Both the position numbers and the translations under genes were made by a program. Below the pieces are notes generated by a model that was given only the letters and a program-made list of their open reading frames with translations, was not told the DNA's origin and ran no database searches. This document shows, piece by piece, positions 9,449 to 19,056 of a stretch of DNA of 60,356 nt; the first letter of the stretch is position 1; every line of letters begins with the position of its first letter. The DNA is from an uncultured Muribaculaceae bacterium (lineage in GTDB: Bacteria; Bacteroidota; Bacteroidia; Bacteroidales; Muribaculaceae). The stretch is from contig CALUMH010000016.1 of assembly GCA_944321685.1 (NCBI GenBank), positions 1 to 60,356 of the forward strand. The letters run 5' to 3'.

Positions 9449-12052
9449 ATGACAGAAGATCGGATATTAAAGATCAATATTGAAAATGAGATGAAGTCGT
9501 CGTACATCGATTATTCGATGTCGGTGATTGTGTCTCGTGCGCTGCCCGATGTGCGCGATGGTTTTAAGCCTGTGCACCGAAGGGTACTCTACGGAATGCA
9601 TAAATTAGGCAATTTTTACAACGCCCCTACTAAGAAGTCGGCCCGTATAGTGGGTGAAGTCATGGGTAAGTATCACCCGCACGGAGACTCGTCGATTTAC
9701 CTTACTATGGTGCGATTGGCCCAGGAATGGGCTTTGCGCTATCCGCTTGTTGACGGACAGGGTAATTTCGGCTCGATTGATGGTGACAGCCCGGCCGCAA
9801 TGCGTTATACCGAGGCTCGTCTTAATCGAATGGGGGAAGAGATGTTGCGTGACATTGATGAGGATACCGTTGATATGGTGCCAAATTTCGATGCGACTCG
9901 CAATGAACCGGTGGTTTTGCCCACACGATTTCCCAATCTGTTGGTGAACGGTGCTTCGGGTATAGCCGTAGGCATGGCTACCAATATGCCTCCGCACAAT
10001 CTTACGGAGTCGATCAATGCTTGCCTTGCATTGATCGAAAATCCCGAAATGGAGGTAGCAGACTTGATGAATTACATAAAAGCCCCTGATTTCCCCACCG
10101 GCGGCATCATTTATGGGTACGATGGTGTGAAGAAAGCGTTTGAAACAGGGCAGGGGCGTATTGTCATAAGGGCGAAAGCCGAGATAGAATCGCATGACAA
10201 CGGTGACAAGATTGTCATAACCGAAATCCCGTATAATGTGGTAAAAGCGGTGTTGGTGAAGAGTATAGCCGATCTCGTTGAGGAAAAGAAAATCGACGGA
10301 ATATCGGACATCAACGACCTTAGCGATATGCGTGGAATGAGGATTGTCATCGATATAAAGCGTGATGCCAACGCCAATGTGGTGCTGAACAAGTTGTTTA
10401 AGATGACGCAATTGCAGTCGTCGTTCAGCGTGAACAATGTTGCGCTTGTGCATGGCCGCCCCAAAACGCTTAATCTGAAACAATTGATACAGCACTTCCT
10501 TGACCATCGTAACGATGTGGTGATACGCCGCACCAAATTCAGGTTGAAGAAGAATGAAGATCGCTTACATATAGTCGAAGGTTTGATCATAGCCTCGGAC
10601 AATATCGATGAAGTGGTAAAAATAATCAGATCGAGCGATTCGCGCGCCGAAGCCCGCCAGCGACTGTGCGAACGGTTCGAACTTGACGATATACAAGCCA
10701 AAGCTATTGTGGAAATGCGGCTCGGTGACCTTACAAAGCTTGACCAAAACAAGTTGCATGAGGAACGTGACGAGCTGTTGCGCACCATTGAATTCTTGAA
10801 TGACATATTGAACAATGATGCAACCCGACGCAAGGTGATTGAGGACGAACTGATAGAAATCCGAGACAAGTATGGCGATGAGCGCAAGACCGAAATAGTG
10901 TATGCGTCGGAAGATTTCAATGCCGAGGATTTTTATGCCGATGATTACATGATTATCACCATCTCGCACCTTGGATATATCAAGCGCACTCCGTTGTCGG
11001 ACTTCCGTGCACAGAACCGTGGAGGCGTGGGAATTAAAGGCAGCGATACTCGCGATTCTGATTTCATTGAATATATCTACACGGCCTCGATGCACAGTTA
11101 CATACTGTTCTTTACGCAAAAAGGACGTTGTTATTGGCTCAAAGTGTATGAACTGCCCGAAGGTGCACGTAATTCCAAAGGACGTGCCGTGCAAAATATG
11201 CTCAACATCGATGCCGACGATAAGATAAACGCATTCATAGCCGTTAAGAATTTGTCGGATCCGGAGTATAACAGCACCCATAACCTGATATTCTGCACCA
11301 AGAAAGGCCTTGTGAAGAAGACATGCCTGAGTGCATATGCCAGGCCGAGGGCAAATGGTGTGAATGCCATTGCCATTCGTGAAGACGACCAAGTGATACA
11401 GGTGCGCCTTACCGACTCGAATTGCGATGTGATCATGGCCAATAAATATGGCAAGGCAATACGCTTCCATGAATCGAAAGTGAGAGCAATGGGGCGTGTG
11501 GCTGCCGGAGTAAGGGGCATGACGCTCGACAATGATGAGGACGAAGTGATAGGAATGATATGTATGCCGCAAGGTACCGAAGATACCATTCTTGTGGTTT
11601 CGGAGCAAGGCTATGGCAAGCGTTCGTCGATCGAGGACTACCGCATCACAAACCGCGGTGGCAAGGGTGTGAAGACGATGAACATTACCGACAAGACCGG
11701 TTTGCTGGTTTCGTTGAAACGTGTGAACGATAATAACGACTTGGTTATCATAAATAAGTCGGGCATAACAATCCGTGTACACGTTTCTGATTTGCGTGTG
11801 ATGGGGCGTGCCACCCAAGGAGTCAAGCTCATCAACCTTGAAAAGCGTAACGATGAAATTGCATCGGTATGCAAGGTGATTTCTGAAAAAGATGAAGAAA
11901 TTGCTTCGGCAGGGGGTGAAGAGAGTGAACTGAATGCAAATGTGTCGCAGTCGGCAATTCCTTTTGTCGAAGATGAATCGGTTGATGACAGCATCGACAT
12001 GGAAGAAGGTTTGGAAGAGGAAGGAACCGACGATGAGCAAAATGAAGAATAA
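9449..12052 (+). CDS. gyrA: DNA gyrase subunit A
   Basis: The cutting and rejoining subunit of DNA gyrase, which introduces negative supercoils as GyrA2GyrB2. The 867-residue protein has the catalytic tyrosine Tyr120 in AMRYTEARL, a coiled-coil/tower region and a C-terminal beta-pinwheel with repeated RGG-type blades (QNRGGVGIKG; TNRGGKGVKT). The first of these stands at the GyrA-box position and argues for gyrase rather than topoisomerase IV. The last 40 or so residues are very acidic, as in other GyrA tails. In the quinolone region HPHGDSSIYLTMVRLAQ, the residue aligned with E. coli Ser83 is Ser81, but that aligned with Asp87 is Leu85. The TPR gene follows by 34 nt. Confidence 0.95.
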   Translation: MTEDRILKINIENEMKSSYIDYSMSVIVSRALPDVRDGFKPVHRRVLYGMHKLGNFYNAPTKKSARIVGEVMGKYHPHGDSSIYLTMVRLAQEWALRYPLVDGQGNFGSIDGDSPAAMRYTEARLNRMGEEMLRDIDEDTVDMVPNFDATRNEPVVLPTRFPNLLVNGASGIAVGMATNMPPHNLTESINACLALIENPEMEVADLMNYIKAPDFPTGGIIYGYDGVKKAFETGQGRIVIRAKAEIESHDNGDKIVITEIPYNVVKAVLVKSIADLVEEKKIDGISDINDLSDMRGMRIVIDIKRDANANVVLNKLFKMTQLQSSFSVNNVALVHGRPKTLNLKQLIQHFLDHRNDVVIRRTKFRLKKNEDRLHIVEGLIIASDNIDEVVKIIRSSDSRAEARQRLCERFELDDIQAKAIVEMRLGDLTKLDQNKLHEERDELLRTIEFLNDILNNDATRRKVIEDELIEIRDKYGDERKTEIVYASEDFNAEDFYADDYMIITISHLGYIKRTPLSDFRAQNRGGVGIKGSDTRDSDFIEYIYTASMHSYILFFTQKGRCYWLKVYELPEGARNSKGRAVQNMLNIDADDKINAFIAVKNLSDPEYNSTHNLIFCTKKGLVKKTCLSAYARPRANGVNAIAIREDDQVIQVRLTDSNCDVIMANKYGKAIRFHESKVRAMGRVAAGVRGMTLDNDEDEVIGMICMPQGTEDTILVVSEQGYGKRSSIEDYRITNRGGKGVKTMNITDKTGLLVSLKRVNDNNDLVIINKSGITIRVHVSDLRVMGRATQGVKLINLEKRNDEIASVCKVISEKDEEIASAGGEESELNANVSQSAIPFVEDESVDDSIDMEEGLEEEGTDDEQNEE

Positions 12053-12086
12053 ACAAATCTAATTATAATCCTAAAATTTAAACAAG

Positions 12087-13118
12087 ATGAAGAAAATTGC
12101 TTTATTTTTAGCTTGTTCCTCTTTGGTGGGGTTCAACATGGCTGCTGAAGATAATCCGGCAGAACCTATTTACAAAGAGGCTGAAGAACTGTTTAACCAG
12201 TATGATGATGCACAGGCTCAGGCAATACTGCAACAACCAATTGATACGATGGTAGTCGGGTCGGCGCTCCTTGACGGTTATGACCTGTTCCTGAAAGCTT
12301 TGCCGCTCGATTCGATTCCCGAAGTGAATAAAGATGGCTCTCCGAAAATCGACAAGAAAACCGGTAAGCAAAAAATTAAAACCAAGTATTCCAAGAAGAT
12401 TGTTGACAAAATCGCCGGACACCATAATGATTTTGTAACCGTCGGACAAATGTTCAACGAAACGCAAAATTATGCTTTGGCTGCAAAGGCATGGGGCATA
12501 TATGCTTCGCTACCTTCGGCAGAATTCCTTGGTGACAAGAAGCCCGAGTTGCCCGATTCGACAATAGCACAATTCCGCTATTATGAGGGCGTGATGTATT
12601 TCCAAGCCAAAGACAATGCGCAGTCGCTCAATGCTTTTTATGAGGCTTTGAAACTTGGTTATGATTATAAGGAGACTACCGACATGATTAAGTATCTCGT
12701 TGGCCTCGGTGTTGATGATTGTTTGAAAGCAAAAAAATATGACGAATGCGACCAGTTGCTTGCAAAAGCAATGCAGGAATGCCCCAAGGAGGCTGTGTTC
12801 TTGTTGTTCAAGGGTATCTTGGTTGAATCGAAGACCGAAGATATAGAACAAGCATTCAAGTATTACAAGGAAGCTACCGAGAAAGACCCAACGCTTGCCA
12901 TTGCTCAATATCATGTAGGCCGTTATTACAACAACAAAGCCGTGAACCTGATGAACGCCGAAGAAAATTTGAACCTTACCGATGAGGAACTTGGCAAACT
13001 CATCGACCCGATTTGCTTGCAAGCAAAGCCGTATCTTGAAAAGGCTGTAGAGCTTGATCCTGCCAATTCGGAAGCACAAAGAATGCTCAACTGGGTTAAC
13101 GACCGCTTGAACAAGTAA
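12087..13118 (+). CDS. Exported TPR-repeat protein
   Basis: 343 residues with an N-terminal hydrophobic stretch ending AAED that looks like a signal peptide (about residues 1-20), so it is probably periplasmic. TPR-like helical pairs are visible from about residue 110 on, for example YYEGVMYFQAKDNAQSLNAF and AIAQYHVGRYYNNKAV, with a final copy at KPYLEKAVELDPANSEAQR. It follows gyrA by 34 nt and is probably co-transcribed. Such genes next to gyrA occur in other Bacteroidales as far as I recall. No catalytic motif is seen and the partner is unknown; a scaffold role is inferred only from the repeats. Confidence 0.85.
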   Translation: MKKIALFLACSSLVGFNMAAEDNPAEPIYKEAEELFNQYDDAQAQAILQQPIDTMVVGSALLDGYDLFLKALPLDSIPEVNKDGSPKIDKKTGKQKIKTKYSKKIVDKIAGHHNDFVTVGQMFNETQNYALAAKAWGIYASLPSAEFLGDKKPELPDSTIAQFRYYEGVMYFQAKDNAQSLNAFYEALKLGYDYKETTDMIKYLVGLGVDDCLKAKKYDECDQLLAKAMQECPKEAVFLLFKGILVESKTEDIEQAFKYYKEATEKDPTLAIAQYHVGRYYNNKAVNLMNAEENLNLTDEELGKLIDPICLQAKPYLEKAVELDPANSEAQRMLNWVNDRLNK

Positions 13119-13143
13119 TAGCATTTTTTCATTATAAAATATT

Positions 13144-13185
13144 TAAAGGCTCTTCGGGAAGGTTGAAACTTCGGGAGAGCCTTTA
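13144..13185 (+). terminator. Stem-loop after the TPR gene
   Basis: Ten-base-pair stem (TAAAGGCTCT 13144-13153 with its complement 13176-13185) and a 22-nt loop, with only a short T-run. It precedes a stronger terminator immediately downstream. Confidence 0.4.
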
Positions 13186-13228
13186 ATGTGCATACTTGGT
13201 GCTTCAGCACCTGTCATGCACATTTTTT
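13186..13228 (+). terminator. Intrinsic terminator of the gyrA-TPR unit
   Basis: Eight-base-pair stem (ATGTGCAT 13186-13193 with ATGCACAT 13216-13223), an inner GGTGC/GCACC hairpin and a six-T run at 13223-13228. Confidence 0.65.
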
Positions 13229-13264
13229 ATTGCGATATGATGTGTGAAATCGGGAAAAACTGTG

Positions 13265-13272
13265 TATATTTG
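13265..13272 (+). promoter_or_regulatory. -7 box of the dnaN operon
   Basis: Perfect TATATTTG. The expected leader (about 13278 to 13347) begins almost directly with a hairpin, CCGTAA at 13286-13291 pairing with TTACGG at 13306-13311. There is no clear TTTG at the -33 distance. Confidence 0.4.
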
Positions 13273-13347
13273 TAAGTTGTAAATGCCGTAACTGCGCAGT
13301 GCTTTTTACGGTGGTTATAGTGGAATAAAATAAAAATTGTAAGATAT

Positions 13348-14460
13348 ATGAATTTCAGCATTTCCAGCAAATTGCTCCTGTCGCATTTGTCGGTGGTGAG
13401 CAAGGTTGTAAACACCAAGAATACCATTTCGATACTGGATAATTTTTTGTTCAGTCTTGAAGGTGACAAACTTATAATTACCGGCAGCGACCAGGAAACC
13501 ATCCTTACGACCTCGGTTGAAGTGAATTTTGCCGAGGGTGAAGGTATGTTTGCCGTTAATGTGAAAAGCTTGCTCGACTTGTTGAAAGAGATACCCGACC
13601 AGCCTCTTGAATTTTCAGTTGACAAAAATTATGCCATCGAATTGAAATATCAAAACGGCCATTTCGATTTCTCGGGTATCGACGGTAACGAGTTTCCGCA
13701 AAAGGAAGAACATGGCGATACGGCCGAGTCGATAGTTATGCCTGTGAAAGAATTGCAAGAAAGCATCGACTACACGCTGTTTGCTGTCGGAACCGAGGAG
13801 ATGCGCCGCATCATGATGGGTATATATTGGGATATCAAGGAAGATAATATCACGTTTGTGGCTTCTGATACCCATAAGCTCGTGCGTTTTGAAAATACAC
13901 GTTTAAAGCCCGGAATTACATCGTCGTTCATACTGCCGTCGAAACCGGCATCGATATTAAATGGCATTATCGGCAAGAGCGATGGTGACGTGAAGATAAC
14001 TTTCGATTCCAAGAGCGCGACTTTCGAGACCGAGAATTTCACTCTTACGTGCCGTTTCATCAATGGCAAGTATCCAAACTACAACTCGGTGATACCGCAA
14101 AACAACCCGTTTGTGATTTCAATCGACCGTGTGTCGCTATTGAATGCCGTTAAACGTGTGTCGGTGTTCTCAAGTGCGGGCGGTATGATAAAATTCGACA
14201 TACGTGAAAATCAATTGAAGCTCACTGCCGAAAATCTTGATTTCATGAAGAAAGCCGAGGAAACGGTTGCTTGCGATTACGTCGGCGAAGATATGGCGAT
14301 AGGTTTCAACGATGAAAAGCTGATAGAAATATTGTCGAATATCAACAGCGACATTGTGGTTATCAAATTGCTTGACCCCACACGTGCAGGCATTTTCATA
14401 CCCGATTCTCAACCCGAAGGCGAAGACTTGCTTATGTTGTTAATGCCCATGATGCTGTAA
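13348..14460 (+). CDS. dnaN: DNA polymerase III beta subunit (sliding clamp)
   Basis: The ring-shaped processivity clamp that holds DNA polymerase III on DNA and serves as a docking site for repair proteins. The 370-residue length and three-domain pattern are standard. The N-terminus MNFSISSKLLLSHLSVVSKV, the FAVGTEEMRRIMMGIYWD segment at the second-domain junction, and the C-terminal VIKLLDPTRAGIFIPD and LLMLLMPMML are typical. It heads a plus-strand operon with a DnaQ-like exonuclease 17 nt downstream, a sensible pairing of clamp and proofreading-type nuclease. It is not next to dnaA in this window. Confidence 0.96.
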   Translation: MNFSISSKLLLSHLSVVSKVVNTKNTISILDNFLFSLEGDKLIITGSDQETILTTSVEVNFAEGEGMFAVNVKSLLDLLKEIPDQPLEFSVDKNYAIELKYQNGHFDFSGIDGNEFPQKEEHGDTAESIVMPVKELQESIDYTLFAVGTEEMRRIMMGIYWDIKEDNITFVASDTHKLVRFENTRLKPGITSSFILPSKPASILNGIIGKSDGDVKITFDSKSATFETENFTLTCRFINGKYPNYNSVIPQNNPFVISIDRVSLLNAVKRVSVFSSAGGMIKFDIRENQLKLTAENLDFMKKAEETVACDYVGEDMAIGFNDEKLIEILSNINSDIVVIKLLDPTRAGIFIPDSQPEGEDLLMLLMPMML

Positions 14461-14477
14461 TATACACCTATTCTTTC

Positions 14478-15242
14478 ATGGAACTGAAACTTAAAAATCC
14501 GCTGATATTCTTTGACGTAGAGACTACGGGTCTCAATGTCACAAAAGATAAAATCATAGAGATTTCCTATATTAAGATTTATCCTAACGGAATGGAAGAA
14601 AGTAAAACCGTTAGGATAAATCCGGGTTTTCCTATTCCGCAGGAATCGACAGCCGTACACCACATAACTGATGACGATGTAAAGGATTGCCCCACATTCA
14701 AGCAGGTGGCGCGGTCGCTTGAACAGGTGTTTGAAGGGTGTGACATAGCTGGGTTTAACAGCAATCGTTTCGATATTCCCATGCTTGTGGAGGAATTTTT
14801 GAATGCAGGCGTGAGCATCAACTTGTCGAAACGCAAGTTTATCGATGTGCAGACGATTTTCCATAAAATGGAACAGCGCACGTTGTCGGCAGCATATCGC
14901 TTTTATTGCCATAAGGAACTTGACGATGCACACTCGGCTTGTGCCGATACTCGTGCAACATATGAGGTGCTTAAAGCACAACTCGATATGTATCCATCGC
15001 TTGAGAACGATGTGGATTTCTTGTCGAAATTCTCTTCCCAAACGCGCAATGTGGATTTTGCAGGCCGCATAGTTTACAACGACAAGGATGTGGAAGTGTT
15101 TAACTTCGGCAAGTATAAAGGTATGCCTGTTGAAGAGGTGTTCAAGAAAGACACCGGTTATTACGGGTGGATGATGCAGGGCGATTTCCCTCAAAACACC
15201 AAGAATGTGATAACTGCGATAAAATTACGTACTAAAGCGTGA
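14478..15242 (+). CDS. DnaQ-like 3'-5' exonuclease
   Basis: A DEDD-family exonuclease related to the epsilon subunit of DNA polymerase III. 254 residues. The Exo I motif FFDVETTG is at about residues 12-19 (Asp and Glu as metal ligands), Exo II is in AGFNSNRFDIPML, and Exo III is DDAHSACADTRAT. The C-terminal part (from about 205, FGKYKGMPVEEVFKKDTGY) resembles a short domain found after many Bacteroidetes exonucleases of this type. It lies between dnaN and coaBC, overlapping or abutting the latter. It could be the replicative proofreading subunit or a separate repair nuclease; the sequence does not decide. Confidence 0.9.
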   Translation: MELKLKNPLIFFDVETTGLNVTKDKIIEISYIKIYPNGMEESKTVRINPGFPIPQESTAVHHITDDDVKDCPTFKQVARSLEQVFEGCDIAGFNSNRFDIPMLVEEFLNAGVSINLSKRKFIDVQTIFHKMEQRTLSAAYRFYCHKELDDAHSACADTRATYEVLKAQLDMYPSLENDVDFLSKFSSQTRNVDFAGRIVYNDKDVEVFNFGKYKGMPVEEVFKKDTGYYGWMMQGDFPQNTKNVITAIKLRTKA

Positions 15243-15250
15243 ATTGGAAT

Positions 15251-16453
15251 ATGCTTAAAGGGAAACATATCATATTGGGCATATGTGGCGGCATAGCTGC
15301 TTATAAGTCGGTATATTTGCTCAGGTTGTTCATCAAGGCCGGTGCCGAGGTACAGGTGGTTATAACTCCGGCAGGAAAGGAGTTTATCACTCCTGTAACA
15401 TTGTCGTCGCTTAGCGGCAAGCCTGTGATAAGTGAATTCTTCACAGCCAACACGGGCAGTTGGAACAGCCATGTGGATCTCGGATTGTGGGCCGACGCAA
15501 TGGTTATAGCCCCGGCTACAGCGTCAACGATAGGGAAAATGGCCAATGGAATTGCCGACAATATGCTTGTGACGACTTACTTGTCGGCCAAGGCACCGGT
15601 ATTCGTTGCCCCGGCAATGGATCTTGATATGTTTGCCCATCCCAGCACGCAGCGTAATTTGCAATTGTTGCGGGAATATGGAAACCACATAATTGAGCCG
15701 GCATCGGGTGAGCTTGCGAGCCACCTTGTGGGCAAAGGCCGCATGGAAGAGCCTGAAAACATATTGAAAGTGGTTGAGGAATTTTTTGCCAAAGGACAAG
15801 ACCTCGCAGGCCGACACGTAATGGTCACTGCCGGTCCCACGCATGAGAAAATAGATCCGGTGCGTTTTATCGGAAATTATTCTTCGGGTAAAATGGGGTA
15901 TGCCATAGCCGAGGAGTGTGCCGCCCGCGGTGCCAAAGTGACACTGATAAGCGGTCCTGTTTCAATTAGGGCAAAACATACTGATATTAATGTTATAAGT
16001 GTTGAGTCGGCGCAAGAAATGCACGATGCCGCAATGAATGTCTTTCCATCTTGCGATGCGGCAATAATGTGTGCGGCGGTAGCCGATTATGCAGTTGAAA
16101 CTCCGTCAACGCATAAAATCAAGCGCGAGCATGACGAAGTGCCTGTGATAAGATTGAAAAAAAATCCCGATATTGCAGCCGCGCTCGGAGCAATGAAACG
16201 TGACGGGCAGATTCTTGTGGGTTTCGCTCTTGAAACCGATAACGGCATGGCCAATGCAATAGAGAAGTTGAACAGGAAGAACCTTGATTTCATTGTGCTT
16301 AATTCGCCAAATGAACCCGGGGCGGGTTTTATGACCGATACCAACCGTGTGACTATAATCAACCGTTCCGGCAGCAGCCGGGAATATGGCTTGAAAGACA
16401 AGCGGCTTGTAGCCCGTGACATTATCGACGTAATGATGGAGAAGATGCCATGA
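15251..16453 (+). CDS. coaBC: Coenzyme A biosynthesis bifunctional protein CoaBC
   Basis: Joins cysteine to 4'-phosphopantothenate (CoaB, C-terminal half) and decarboxylates the product (CoaC, N-terminal flavin half) in the coenzyme A pathway. I chose the ATG at 15251, giving 400 residues, because the family starts with MLKGKxI. A GTG at 15239, overlapping the upstream stop, is the alternative. His74 of CoaC is present in NSHVDLG. The usual PxMN motif reads PAMD (Asp124), and the position of the E. coli catalytic Cys158 is Ser157 in GELASHLVGKGRM. The CoaB half has TAGPTHEKIDPVRF and NYSSGKMG. The stop overlaps the next gene by 4 nt. CoaE is encoded at 22338. Confidence 0.94.
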   Translation: MLKGKHIILGICGGIAAYKSVYLLRLFIKAGAEVQVVITPAGKEFITPVTLSSLSGKPVISEFFTANTGSWNSHVDLGLWADAMVIAPATASTIGKMANGIADNMLVTTYLSAKAPVFVAPAMDLDMFAHPSTQRNLQLLREYGNHIIEPASGELASHLVGKGRMEEPENILKVVEEFFAKGQDLAGRHVMVTAGPTHEKIDPVRFIGNYSSGKMGYAIAEECAARGAKVTLISGPVSIRAKHTDINVISVESAQEMHDAAMNVFPSCDAAIMCAAVADYAVETPSTHKIKREHDEVPVIRLKKNPDIAAALGAMKRDGQILVGFALETDNGMANAIEKLNRKNLDFIVLNSPNEPGAGFMTDTNRVTIINRSGSSREYGLKDKRLVARDIIDVMMEKMP

Positions 16454-17373
16454 GCCATGTTACCGTTTGCATAAGGAAACTGTATTGTGCAGCAATATTG
16501 TGCATTGTTGCAGCATTTGCAGCAAATGCACAGGAATTGAACTGTACAGTGGAAGTAAATGCCGATCAAATAGAAAATTCTTCGAAAGAAGTGTTTGAAA
16601 CACTTGAACAGGCAATAGCCGAATATGTAAACACCAACAAATGGACTAATGCCCAGTTCATGGCAAACGAACGGATAGAATGCCGAATGTATTTTACCAT
16701 AAAAAGTTATGATGGCGACAAGATGACCGGTGACCTGCAAGTGCAGTCGATGCGGCCCGTGTATAACAGTTCTTATACAACCACTGTGCTTAATTTCAAA
16801 GACTCAAATGTAGAGTTTTCTTATGTCGAGAATGAGCCGTTGGTATATTCCGAAATGTCGATGGAAAGTAACCTGACGGCGATTATCAATTTTTATTGTT
16901 TCATGATTATAGCAATGGATTTTGATACTTTCTCTCCTGATGGCGGCACACCGTATTATGAGTTGGCGGCAAACGTGGTTCGACTTGCCCAAAGTTCGGG
17001 AGAAACCGGTTGGAAAGCATTTGAAGATAACAAAAACCGAAGTGCGGTGCTTAGCGCATACACCGATAATGCCACCCACGGGATACGTACCATACTTTAT
17101 AATTACCACCGTCTGGGACTTGATCAAATGGCAGTGAGCGTGGATAAGGGGCGTGCCTCTGTCACGGCTTGCATCGAAGAGCTGAAGAAGGTGTATGATG
17201 CAGCTCCCATGAGCGTGTGCTTGTCAATTTTCAGGGATGCAAAGCTCGATGAACTGGTGAACATATATTCTGAGGCCGGAACCACCGAAAAGACGAAAGT
17301 TTATGAACTGCTGTACCCGCTTTATCCTACCGAAGGTACGCGGCTCGACAAGATAAAGAAAACCGAGAAATAA
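16450..17373 (+). CDS. DUF4835 / PorD-like exported protein
   Basis: 307 residues with a signal peptide (hydrophobic run at about residues 10-24, ending ANAQEL). The ELNCTVEVNADQIENSSKEVFETLEQAI start, the KWTNAQF motif, and the position between coaBC and recN match the Bacteroidetes family known as DUF4835, which I recall being linked to type IX secretion under the name PorD. The ATG overlaps the coaBC stop (ATGA), showing tight coupling. No enzyme motif is present. The PorD role comes from recalled family naming and should be treated as tentative; an unspecified envelope protein is the safe call. Confidence 0.8.
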   Translation: MSHVTVCIRKLYCAAILCIVAAFAANAQELNCTVEVNADQIENSSKEVFETLEQAIAEYVNTNKWTNAQFMANERIECRMYFTIKSYDGDKMTGDLQVQSMRPVYNSSYTTTVLNFKDSNVEFSYVENEPLVYSEMSMESNLTAIINFYCFMIIAMDFDTFSPDGGTPYYELAANVVRLAQSSGETGWKAFEDNKNRSAVLSAYTDNATHGIRTILYNYHRLGLDQMAVSVDKGRASVTACIEELKKVYDAAPMSVCLSIFRDAKLDELVNIYSEAGTTEKTKVYELLYPLYPTEGTRLDKIKKTEK

Positions 17374-17385
17374 TATGCCGAAGCT

Positions 17386-19056
17386 ATGCTAAAGCAGTTG
17401 AAAATATCGAATTATGCACTTATCGACCAGCTTGAAATCGAGTTTGAGCAAGGCTTGACGATTATAACCGGAGAAACCGGAGCGGGGAAATCGATAATGA
17501 TGGGTGCGCTGTCGCTTATATTGGGCGAAAAAGTTGAATCAAGGGCAATAAGGACTGTTGACAAGAAATCGGTAATAGAAGTGGTATTCGACATTGATGA
17601 ATATGGCTTACAACAGTTTTTTGCCGATAACGATATTGAATATTATGACGGCGGAGATTGTATTTTGAGGCGTGAAATTTCGCCTAACGGGCGCACCAGG
17701 GCGTTTGTCAATGATACGCCAGTGACACTGCCTGTGATGAGGGCTTTGACGGTGCAGCTTATAGACATACATTCCCAGCACAGCAATATGCTGCTTTCAA
17801 GTCACCGTTACCAGTTGAGCATACTCGATAATTTGCATCCCGATAAGGGGTTGCTTGCAGACTATGCCAAGGAATATGATAAATACCGCCGCATAGAAGC
17901 CGATATAAAGAATTTGACCGAGAGTAATTCCCGCCGTAAGACAGAAGAAGATTATTTGCGCTTTCAGTTGTCGCAAATCAAGGAATTGAATTTGCAACCG
18001 GGTGAAGATGTAGAACTTGAAGCCGCGGAACGTCGGTTGAGTAACGTCAATGAAATAAAAAGCAGTTTGTGGCAATGCGAGCAATTGCTTGATGGCGATG
18101 ATGAAAATGCAGTTTCGGTGCTTGGCGGACTTGCTTCGGTTGCCGGGAACCTGTCACATCTTGCCCGGATTTGTGACGAAACCGGAGATATGGGCGAGCG
18201 GCTTGATGCAGTGATAATAGATCTCAAAGATATGGCTCGCACAATATCTGCGTTGCAAAACAACCTTGTGGACGACCCTGCTGAACTTGCCCGGGTGAGC
18301 GAGCGCCTGGGTAATATTTATTCGCTTGAGAATAAGCATAAGGTTCAGTCGGTTGATGAACTGATATCGTTGCAAAAAGATTATGAGGCGCAATTGGCCG
18401 AAATCGACAATTTCGATGAAGAAATCGCCCGACTGAACAAGGAATTGTCGGCGCAGGAGCGTGTGGTGGCGTGTATTGCTGCCGAATTGTCGAAGCGCAG
18501 ACATGAAACTGCGGCGTTTTTTGAGGAAAAATTGAAAGAATCAGCCGTGCCGCTCGGCATGAAAAACTTGCAATTCAAAATCGAATTTGAAGAAATCCCG
18601 TTCTCGGCAAGCGGCATTGATGCAGTGAAGTTCCTTTTTTCGTTTAACAAGCAGCAGCCGCTTATGCCGGTTGAAACCACTGCATCGGGAGGCGAAATCT
18701 CCCGGCTCATGCTGTGCATAAAATCGATTATTGCCAAAAGCATGAAGTTGCCGACGATTATTTTTGATGAGGTTGACACCGGTGTATCGGGTGACATTGC
18801 CAACCGGATGGGAGACTTGATGAAAGAAATAAGCCGTAACATACAAGTGATAACCATAACCCACTTGCCACAAGTGGCAGCGAAAGGGGATAACCACTTC
18901 AAAGTGTACAAGCAGGACACTGCCGACTCGACACACACTTCGGTGCGGCAACTTGATGAAGGTGAACGAGTGATGGAGATTGCCGCAATGCTTAGCGGCG
19001 ACAGTGTGAGTGAAGCAGCTATAGACAATGCCAAAATACTTTTAAATATAAAATAA
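17386..19056 (+). CDS. recN: DNA repair protein RecN
   Basis: An SMC-like ATPase that acts at double-strand breaks. 556 residues is normal for RecN. Walker A is GETGAGKS at 29-36; the long middle part is helical and coiled-coil (about 150-380); the ABC signature region TTASGGEISRLML and Walker B PTIIFDEVDTGVSG lie near the C-terminus, followed by QVITITHLPQVAA. The ATG is 12 nt after the preceding gene, and the stop codon is directly followed by the ATG of rlmB with no spacer. Such packing suggests that the dnaN-to-rlmB run is one transcript. Confidence 0.96.
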   Translation: MLKQLKISNYALIDQLEIEFEQGLTIITGETGAGKSIMMGALSLILGEKVESRAIRTVDKKSVIEVVFDIDEYGLQQFFADNDIEYYDGGDCILRREISPNGRTRAFVNDTPVTLPVMRALTVQLIDIHSQHSNMLLSSHRYQLSILDNLHPDKGLLADYAKEYDKYRRIEADIKNLTESNSRRKTEEDYLRFQLSQIKELNLQPGEDVELEAAERRLSNVNEIKSSLWQCEQLLDGDDENAVSVLGGLASVAGNLSHLARICDETGDMGERLDAVIIDLKDMARTISALQNNLVDDPAELARVSERLGNIYSLENKHKVQSVDELISLQKDYEAQLAEIDNFDEEIARLNKELSAQERVVACIAAELSKRRHETAAFFEEKLKESAVPLGMKNLQFKIEFEEIPFSASGIDAVKFLFSFNKQQPLMPVETTASGGEISRLMLCIKSIIAKSMKLPTIIFDEVDTGVSGDIANRMGDLMKEISRNIQVITITHLPQVAAKGDNHFKVYKQDTADSTHTSVRQLDEGERVMEIAAMLSGDSVSEAAIDNAKILLNIK